Assembly: GCA_031292695.1 (NCBI GenBank)
Contig: JARLGS010000247.1
Location: 1-40,459 of the forward strand
Direction of reading: 5' to 3'
Length of the DNA: 40,459 nucleotides
Source of the DNA: Mycobacterium sp.
GTDB lineage: Bacteria; Actinomycetota; Actinomycetes; Mycobacteriales; Mycobacteriaceae
The notes under the pieces were generated by a model. The model saw nothing but the letters and a program-made list of their open reading frames with translations, was not told where the DNA came from and did not search any database. Of this stretch, positions 39,319-40,459 are shown in pieces; the first letter of the stretch is position 1, and every line of letters begins with the position of its first letter. The translations under genes were made by a program, and so were the position numbers.

Positions 39319-40459
39319 CACTTGTGCTCCGTTATGCCGCGCGCAGCGATCGCGGCCTGGTCCGCGCCAACAATGAGGACTCCGTGTACGCGGGGGCCCG
39401 GCTGCTGGCCTTGGCCGACGGCATGGGCGGTCACGCCGCCGGTGAGGTTGCTTCACAGCTGGTCATTGCCGCGCTGGCGCACCTGGACGACGACGAGCCC
39501 GGCGGCGACCTGCTGGCCAAGCTCAACGACGCGGTCCACGACGGCAACGCGGCCATCGCAGCTCATGTCGAGGCCGATCCCGAGCTGGACGGCATGGGCA
39601 CCACCCTGACCGCAATCCTGTTCGCGGGTACGCGCCTGGGCATGGTGCACATCGGCGACTCCCGCGGCTACCTGCTCCGCGACGGCGAGCTGACGCAGAT
39701 CACCAAAGACGACACCTTCGTCCAGACCCTGGTCGACGACGGCCGCATCACCGCCGAAGAGGCCCACAGCCACCCCCAGCGCTCACTGATCATGAAGGCG
39801 CTGACCGGTCACGAGGTGGAGCCGACCCTCACCATGCGCGAGGCCCGCGCCGGCGACCGGTACCTGCTCTGCTCGGACGGCTTGTCCGATCCGGTCAGCC
39901 ACGAAACCATCCTGGGCGCCATGCAGCTGCCCGACGTGGTGGACAGCGCCGACCGGCTGATCGAGCTCGCGCTGCGCGGCGGCGGCCCGGACAACGTCAC
40001 CGTCGTGGTGGCTGACGTGGTCGACTACGAATACGGCCAGACCGCGCCCATCCTGGCCGGTGCCGTATCCGGTCAGGATGACGACACCCTGCCGCCCAAC
40101 ACCGCCGCCGGCCGCGCCTCGGCGTTCAATCCGAAGCGCACCGCAGCGGCGAAAAAGCCTGTGCCGCAACCTGATCCCCCGGTCCGCAAGAAGCACACCC
40201 GGCGCAACCTGATCATCGGGGCGGTGCTGCTGATCCTGCTGCTCGCCAGCGGACTGGCGGTCGGGCGCTACGTCATCCGGAGCAACTACTACGTCGCCGG
40301 GTACAACGGGTCGGTCTACATCATGCGGGGGGTACCGGACTCGCTGCTGGGGCTGCCACTGCAGGATCCGTACCTGCTGGCCTGCCTCGATCCCCACTCC
40401 GACATGACCATCATCGGCGTCGACGACACCCGGTCGGGCTGCCAGCCGATGAAGGTCGC
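39315..40459 (+). CDS. pstP: PstP, PP2C-type Ser/Thr phosphatase (truncated by window end)
   Basis: First 381 codons of the sole PP2C phosphatase partner of the mycobacterial Ser/Thr kinases. GTG 39315 overlaps the fhaB stop (GTGA). The catalytic domain (1-240) has the PP2C metal motifs: RSDRGLVRANNEDSVY, ALADGMGGHAAGE, GTTLTAILFAG, HIGDSRGYLLR, LLCSDGLSDPV and GGPDNVTVVVADV. A Pro/Lys-rich juxtamembrane segment leads to one transmembrane helix (about 298-318, LIIGAVLLILLLASGLAVG) and the beginning of the external domain. It dephosphorylates PknA/PknB and division and cell-wall proteins. Confidence 0.97.
   Translation, partial: MTLVLRYAARSDRGLVRANNEDSVYAGARLLALADGMGGHAAGEVASQLVIAALAHLDDDEPGGDLLAKLNDAVHDGNAAIAAHVEADPELDGMGTTLTAILFAGTRLGMVHIGDSRGYLLRDGELTQITKDDTFVQTLVDDGRITAEEAHSHPQRSLIMKALTGHEVEPTLTMREARAGDRYLLCSDGLSDPVSHETILGAMQLPDVVDSADRLIELALRGGGPDNVTVVVADVVDYEYGQTAPILAGAVSGQDDDTLPPNTAAGRASAFNPKRTAAAKKPVPQPDPPVRKKHTRRNLIIGAVLLILLLASGLAVGRYVIRSNYYVAGYNGSVYIMRGVPDSLLGLPLQDPYLLACLDPHSDMTIIGVDDTRSGCQPMKV

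Overview
The window is GC-rich actinobacterial DNA, almost certainly from a mycobacterium and probably a rapid grower of the Mycolicibacterium type. The evidence is the right-hand block fhaA-fhaB-pstP (start of the conserved fhaA...pknB cell-wall signalling cluster near oriC) with a divergent tRNA-Leu(CAG), and the left-hand divergent pair whiB6 / Rv3863-like gene, which sits at the edge of the ESX-1 secretion locus. About 36 kb of accessory and housekeeping genes lie between these two landmarks.

Layout. (1) 1-1.3 kb: truncated Rv3863-like HTH gene, whiB6 and a small acetyltransferase. (2) 1.3-6.5 kb, minus strand: an F420/PPOX-type protein, an enoyl-CoA hydratase/isomerase coupled to a TetR regulator with a clear operator, a transmembrane Ser/Thr kinase and a Tat-exported purple acid phosphatase-like enzyme. 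(3) 6.9-12.4 kb, plus strand: HtrA/PepD-like protease, a DUF3592 membrane protein and a 1021-residue SARP/BTAD-AAA regulator. (4) 12.4-15.7 kb: envelope lipoproteins, namely LpqN-like, tandem DUF4333, and a zinc metallopeptidase with a degenerate second copy of its own catalytic domain. (5) 15.7-18.4 kb, minus: SDR, unknown protein and TetR in one operon. (6) 18.5-22.5 kb, minus: tandem universal stress protein, a free-standing C-lobe of an NRPS-type condensation domain, a GH1 lipoprotein and a hypothetical gene, punctuated by several DosR-like boxes. (7) 22.5-29.3 kb: IS3-family remnant, divergent PPOX/MerR, LysR/EamA, flavin reductase, metallo-beta-lactamase-fold protein and ABC1/UbiB-family kinase. 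(8) 29.4-35.8 kb: a PGRS-like secreted protein, an AT-rich region with five 14-bp repeats, a broken copy of a decaprenyl-phosphate phosphoribosyltransferase (DPPR) gene end, a GAP/Sap membrane protein preceded by a coupled micro-ORF, SRPBCC and ABM proteins, the intact DPPR synthase-like gene and an isoprenylcysteine methyltransferase-like gene. (9) 35.9-40.5 kb: a family-4-like uracil-DNA glycosylase, tRNA-Leu, fhaA, fhaB and the first 381 codons of pstP.

How the genes fit together. Signalling dominates both ends: WhiB6 (Fe-S sensor of ESX-1 expression) and the FHA/PP2C proteins of the PknA/PknB pathway. The middle is rich in exported and envelope proteins. The least explained parts are the candidate dormancy (DosR) island at 18.5-22.5 kb and the repeat array plus GAP/DPPR duplication at 31.0-35.0 kb. 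All assignments come from reading the sequence and remembered family features; no database search was run.
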